Assembly: GCA_012295275.1 (NCBI GenBank)
Contig: CM022665.1
Coordinates: 5,530,401 to 5,570,400 of the forward strand
From: Chrysomallon squamiferum
Lineage: Eukaryota; Mollusca; Gastropoda; Neomphalida; Peltospiridae
Reading direction: 5' to 3'
Length of the DNA stretch: 40,000 nucleotides
This document shows positions 36,516 to 40,000 of the stretch, piece after piece (positions within the stretch are counted from its first letter, which is position 1; every line of letters begins with the position of its first letter). The position numbers were made by a program, and so were the translations under genes. Under the pieces are notes generated by a model. The model had not been told where the DNA came from. It saw nothing but the letters and a program-made list of their open reading frames with translations, and ran no database searches.

Positions 36516-37134
36516 AGGCCCCAAGGCTGCAGGTGTTGTGAGGCCCAGACTACAGGAATTGTGAGGCCCCAGACTGTAGGTGTTGTGAGGCCTCAGACTG
36601 TAGGTGTTGTGAGGCCCATACTGTAGGTGTTGTGAGGCCCCAATGTAGGTGCTGAGGTCCATACTGTAGGTGTTCTAAGGCCCCAGACTGTAGGTGCTGT
36701 GAGGTCCATAATGTAGGTGCTGTGAGGCCCATACTATAGGCGTTGTGAGATCCATAATATGTGTTGTGAGACCCATAATATATGTGTTGTGAGACCCATA
36801 CTATAGGTGTTGTGAGACCCATACTATAGGTGTTGTGAGACCCATACTATAGGTGCTGTGAGGTCCATACTGTAGGTGTTGTGAGGCCCCAGATTATAGG
36901 TGCTGTGAGGCCCATACTGTAGGTGTTGTGAGACCCATACTGTAGGTGCTGTGAGGCCCATACTGTAGGTGCTGTGAGGCCCATACTGTAGGTGCTGTGA
37001 GGCCCATACTGACCCATAATAGGTGCTGTGAGGCCCATACTGTAGGTGCTGTGAGACCCATGCTGTAGGTGTGTTGTGAGGTCCATACTGTAGGTGCTGT
37101 GAGACCCCTATACGCGTTGTGAGACCCATACTAT
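36516..37134. repeat. 23-bp minisatellite array
   Basis: About 27 tandem units of period 23, each with TGTAGGTG, TTGTGAGG and CCCATAC blocks. Central units (about 36900-37010) are nearly identical, while units at both ends carry substitutions and small indels. Because 23 is not a multiple of three, minus-strand open frames give a 23-residue repeat (QHLQYG, HSTY, MGLT blocks). These frames are artefacts of the array. Confidence 0.95.
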
Positions 37135-37360
37135 AATATTTGGAAAAGGCCCAAAAATAAAGAAAAATTAAATTATTTTTCTCTTATCTCTGGAGATAAC
37201 GCAAGCATTACAGCTCATACCTTAATCCGTCTGTGTGTGTAGGTATATGTTTCTGTAAGTAACAGTAGTTGAGCATGAAAGCTATAGGTTTGTGAGTGTG
37301 TGGTTAGAAAAGTGTTTTGTTTTGCTGATCATTTTGTTTTTACAGTCATATATAAATATA

Positions 37361-37470
37361 AATACACACAAAGAACTATTTACATATACAGAAAAACACA
37401 GACAGATACATACACAGATACATACACACAAACACACAAACACACACAAACACACACACACACACACACA
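37361..37470. repeat. (CA)n-rich interrupted microsatellite
   Basis: CA, CAGATA and CAAA variants with a perfect CA block at about 37448-37470, followed by TATATAT. Confidence 0.92.
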
Positions 37471-37749
37471 TATATATGCAAAACAGCTGTAACAACGCAG
37501 TTATGACTCGAAAGTGCTCTGTTTATACAAAGGTTTATAGTGACGTTGGCTTGTCTGATCCACACTGGCGGTGCTTAAGTAATAAGATCTACGGTTCAAA
37601 AATCGAGCCATTAGTCTAACATGTCCAAACACGACTATTTATTACCACGTGACTCTAACGGTATTCGTACACTCGAGCGCATTTAATACTAAATTCTACT
37701 GTTTTTGTCATACGAGTAAAACGAATTACCTAATAACATTTGTGAAGGT

Positions 37750-38079
37750 AATTTGTTTGGTGGGTTTTTTTCCCCCTCCCTTTTTTATTCCTTCGGAAGA
37801 TCGTTCGTTTCCACTCACCGTTTAGTAAAAAGGTGTGAGCTATCGATTGGTATTTTACAGTATTTTATACTCAGCTTAATTTCACGGTCGCAGAAGAGGA
37901 TCCTTTTGTGTTATGCTTTGTGTGTTCCATCGCCCAGCAACCAGCGAGCAAAGGAAAGACAGTTGAATGGTGGTCAGCGTACAACGACGAAAGGTGTTAG
38001 TTGTAACGAGCGTACGTATTCTCGATCCTGTTAAAGATTTTCAAGAATAAATTTTCTCGACGGTAAGGAGTCGCGCGCG
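37750..38079 (+). promoter_or_regulatory. Probable 5' region of the gene starting at 38080
   Basis: GC and CpG rise steadily from about 37850 towards the ATG, as expected for a promoter and 5' untranslated region. An open frame at 37753-38034 ends in a stop in frame with the main ATG (TAA 38032-38034) and is probably not translated. A donor-like CGACG/GTAAGG at 38061-38067 might mark an alternative first exon. No clear TATA box. Confidence 0.4.
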
Positions 38080-38329
38080 ATGGCTTACACCGTACCAAGG
38101 ATTCGCTCCTCGGCCGGGCGCGCGGGGTGGATGCCGGCAGTGGAACACCCGTCCAGCAGGCTGGGGAGGGCGGAGGAGTTGTCGATATGCGGCACCCCCA
38201 CTCCCATCATGAGAAGGGAAAACACAGTGGCGGGTTACCCTGTCTATTACGACCAGGGAAGCAACAGGACGTTGGACGTACATTATATCACAGATGACAA
38301 TTCTCCAAGATTGCTTCAGTACCCACCAG
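38080..38329 (+). CDS. First coding exon of an unrecognised gene (continues beyond window)
   Basis: ATG in strong context (GCGATGG) opens 83 codons plus one base, ending in CCACCAG before GTATGT, a strong phase-1 donor. An in-frame stop lies 46 bases upstream. The exon is CpG-rich, with over half G+C in its first part, unlike everything else in the window. The protein starts MAYTVPRIRSSAGRAGWMPA, is rich in Arg, Pro and Ser for about 45 residues, then has a Tyr/Asp-rich part (GYPVYYDQGSNRTLDVHYI) and ends near LLQYPP. There is no signal peptide or membrane segment. It may be a flexible cytoplasmic N-terminus. No family recognised. The next exon must lie to the right of the window, or was missed in the AT-rich DNA after it. 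Confidence 0.62.
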
Positions 38330-39224
38330 GTATGTAATATAATATCAAATGTTCAGTACAAATGTAGGATCCGACTACTTGAAGGTGCATGCGTACTTCT
38401 TGAGTGTGAATGTATATGTACACTGATGTGTTCATGTTAATAAGAGAGTGATATAGTGTTTGGGTGTGTCTGTGTGTGTGTGAAAGAGAGAGATAATTTA
38501 TTGCTGAATTACGTTTCTTTACATACAAAGGACAGATATATGATATTTTCGTGCGAATGTTTTTCTTTTCTACACTAATGGCATGTAATACTGAAAATAA
38601 TAATACATGTTCTTGTTTATATGCTATATTTCAGCAACATAAAATAAAAAGTATTAAAAACAATAATACAGTAAACTATAGAATACACTGCGTAAATCCA
38701 GTACTTAGATAATATCAGTATTTAAAATTAATAAAATAAAAAAATAAAAAATAAGTGATTATAAATTATCCAACATAATGATTCATAAATATATAACACC
38801 TCTTGAGTGAGAGAGTGCACTTAGGCTTTTACCACATTTGGAAGGCTTACAATATAAATATGTAAAGTCCATAAATTTTGATTTTAGTAAGTCATGAACT
38901 GTGAATGACATGTAAAGGCCAGTGTAACAAAGTAAAGTGGAGAACCAGCCACTTAAAACGCTGCATGTAACTGATAATATAAGTCTGTATATCTTGATAA
39001 AGGCATGCGGTTTAACAAGGGATTCAACAGGGTTATTTAGTCCTGAAAGAAAATAAAGTGGGTGCAGCTCCCCCCCTTTTGAGAAATTTGTTGTCCGACC
39101 CTGACAGCAATGACTGTTTTTATGACAGTCAGTATTCTAATAAATATAGTTTATTTTTTATTTACTATTTAATAAATAACGTAATGTTTATATTTTAAAG
39201 AAAGAAAACAATTGTTAATAAATA

Positions 39225-39259
<35 letters not shown>

Positions 39260-39323
39260 TTTACTGTAACTAATACAACTTTTTTCTAATAAACAATCAT
39301 ATAGAATAACTGTTTACTTCAGG

Positions 39324-39359
<36 letters not shown>

Positions 39360-40000
39360 ACTCGGAATTTATCAACTGTTATTAGTGTTATGAAATCTCT
39401 ATCTACTGTAACATTGCGTAAAACTGTTTTACTTTCTTTTTAATCTATCTTTCTTTATTTATTTCTTATTTTTCTTTGTTTTCTTTTCTGTATCTTCTTT
39501 TCATTATTTTAAATGTTTTTATTTGTGATATAATCTATTTCATCCCAGTAAAACTCACAACGGTAGTGTCACATCACATCACCTCCTCTTAAGGAAATCG
39601 AAAATCCGCCACCGAATTACAACTGTTTTCGATTCTCGATGTTATCGATTAGTGTTGTTCAGAGCTTTGTTGTTATTTGATCCGTTGTTACCTTGTTGCT
39701 GTAAGCAAAAACCGGTTTTGGCGTCAAAGTCCAGTCTCTTTGTTACTCATTCATTCATACTTTCAGCCAAACTGTATAGACTAATTATCCCTTTTTATAC
39801 AGTCACACAGTTATTAACTTCCAGTTGTGTGATTGTTGTTAGTTGATAGACAAAAAGGTCAAGGACGGTTTCATACATCAGAACATTTTTACTAAATGGA
39901 TTTTTATATTGTATTTGTTTTAATTGTTTCTGTATTCTATATTTATTGTGTGTAATAGAACCAGTATACAAAAAGTATGATAGCTGTACATATGTACTAA
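38330..40000. other. Presumed first intron of the 38080 gene
   Basis: AT-rich DNA without further exons seen. Contains GT-rich sequence at about 38460-38482, a run of 30 A at 39227-39256, (AT)n at 39329-39359, and a 9-base inverted repeat, AATCGAAAA/TTTTCGATT, at 39596-39604 and 39626-39634. The frame at 39652-39846 has no flanking splice signal I would trust. Confidence 0.45.

Noticed and set aside
36550-37129. Minus-strand repeat protein (QHLQYGPHSTY type)
   Set aside because: Shadow of the 23-bp minisatellite. Overlapping frames give the same pattern.
37753-38034. 93-codon frame upstream of the 38080 exon
   Set aside because: It lies in the presumed promoter/5' untranslated region, begins in T/C-rich DNA and ends with the stop upstream of the main ATG.

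Overview
This window looks like AT-rich intergenic and intronic DNA from a large animal genome. The signs are long poly(T)/poly(A) runs, dense microsatellites (GA, AC, TC, ATT, AGT, TTTA, GTAG), three unrelated-looking minisatellite arrays, canonical GT-AG splice junctions and a tRNA-derived SINE-like relic. There are no ribosome binding sites, operons or compact ORFs. Lophotrochozoan (mollusc-like) DNA would fit the repeat style, but no marker gene fixes the taxon, so this is only an inference.

Best-supported gene: a three-exon plus-strand gene at 16758-26324. Exon 1 (16758-16910) encodes a signal peptide. Exons 2 (24681-24833) and 3 (26160-26324) each encode a cysteine-rich module, ending in a TAA stop. 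All coding junctions are phase 0. The product is 156 residues from the first ATG (shorter from internal ATGs) and appears to be a small secreted protein built from two diverged copies of a C-x(20-21)-CC-x(19-20)-C unit. I do not recognise the family.

Second gene: a CpG-rich first coding exon at 38080-38329 (plus strand, phase-1 donor) opens a gene that continues past the right end of the window. The product is unrecognised.

Weaker signals: several minus-strand segments inside or next to the introns of the first gene look like exons (13873-14036, 17826-17953, 22867-23001, 24084-24216, 26880-27054). Some have mutually compatible splice phases and could belong to an antisense gene. They need transcript evidence. 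A few plus-strand micro-exon candidates are weaker still.

Layout: 0-3 kb is AT-rich DNA with an inverted repeat and a 45-bp minisatellite. 3-12 kb is spacer with T-rich and AGT-rich tracts. 12-16.5 kb holds tetranucleotide and ATT arrays, a SINE relic and an old 23-bp minisatellite. 16.6-26.4 kb is the secreted-protein gene. 26.4-36.5 kb is spacer with CNE-like islands at about 30.5 and 34.0-34.8 kb. 36.5-37.1 kb is a second 23-bp minisatellite, just after an RFX-type X-box. 37.7-38.3 kb is the promoter and first exon of the second gene, followed by intron to 40 kb.
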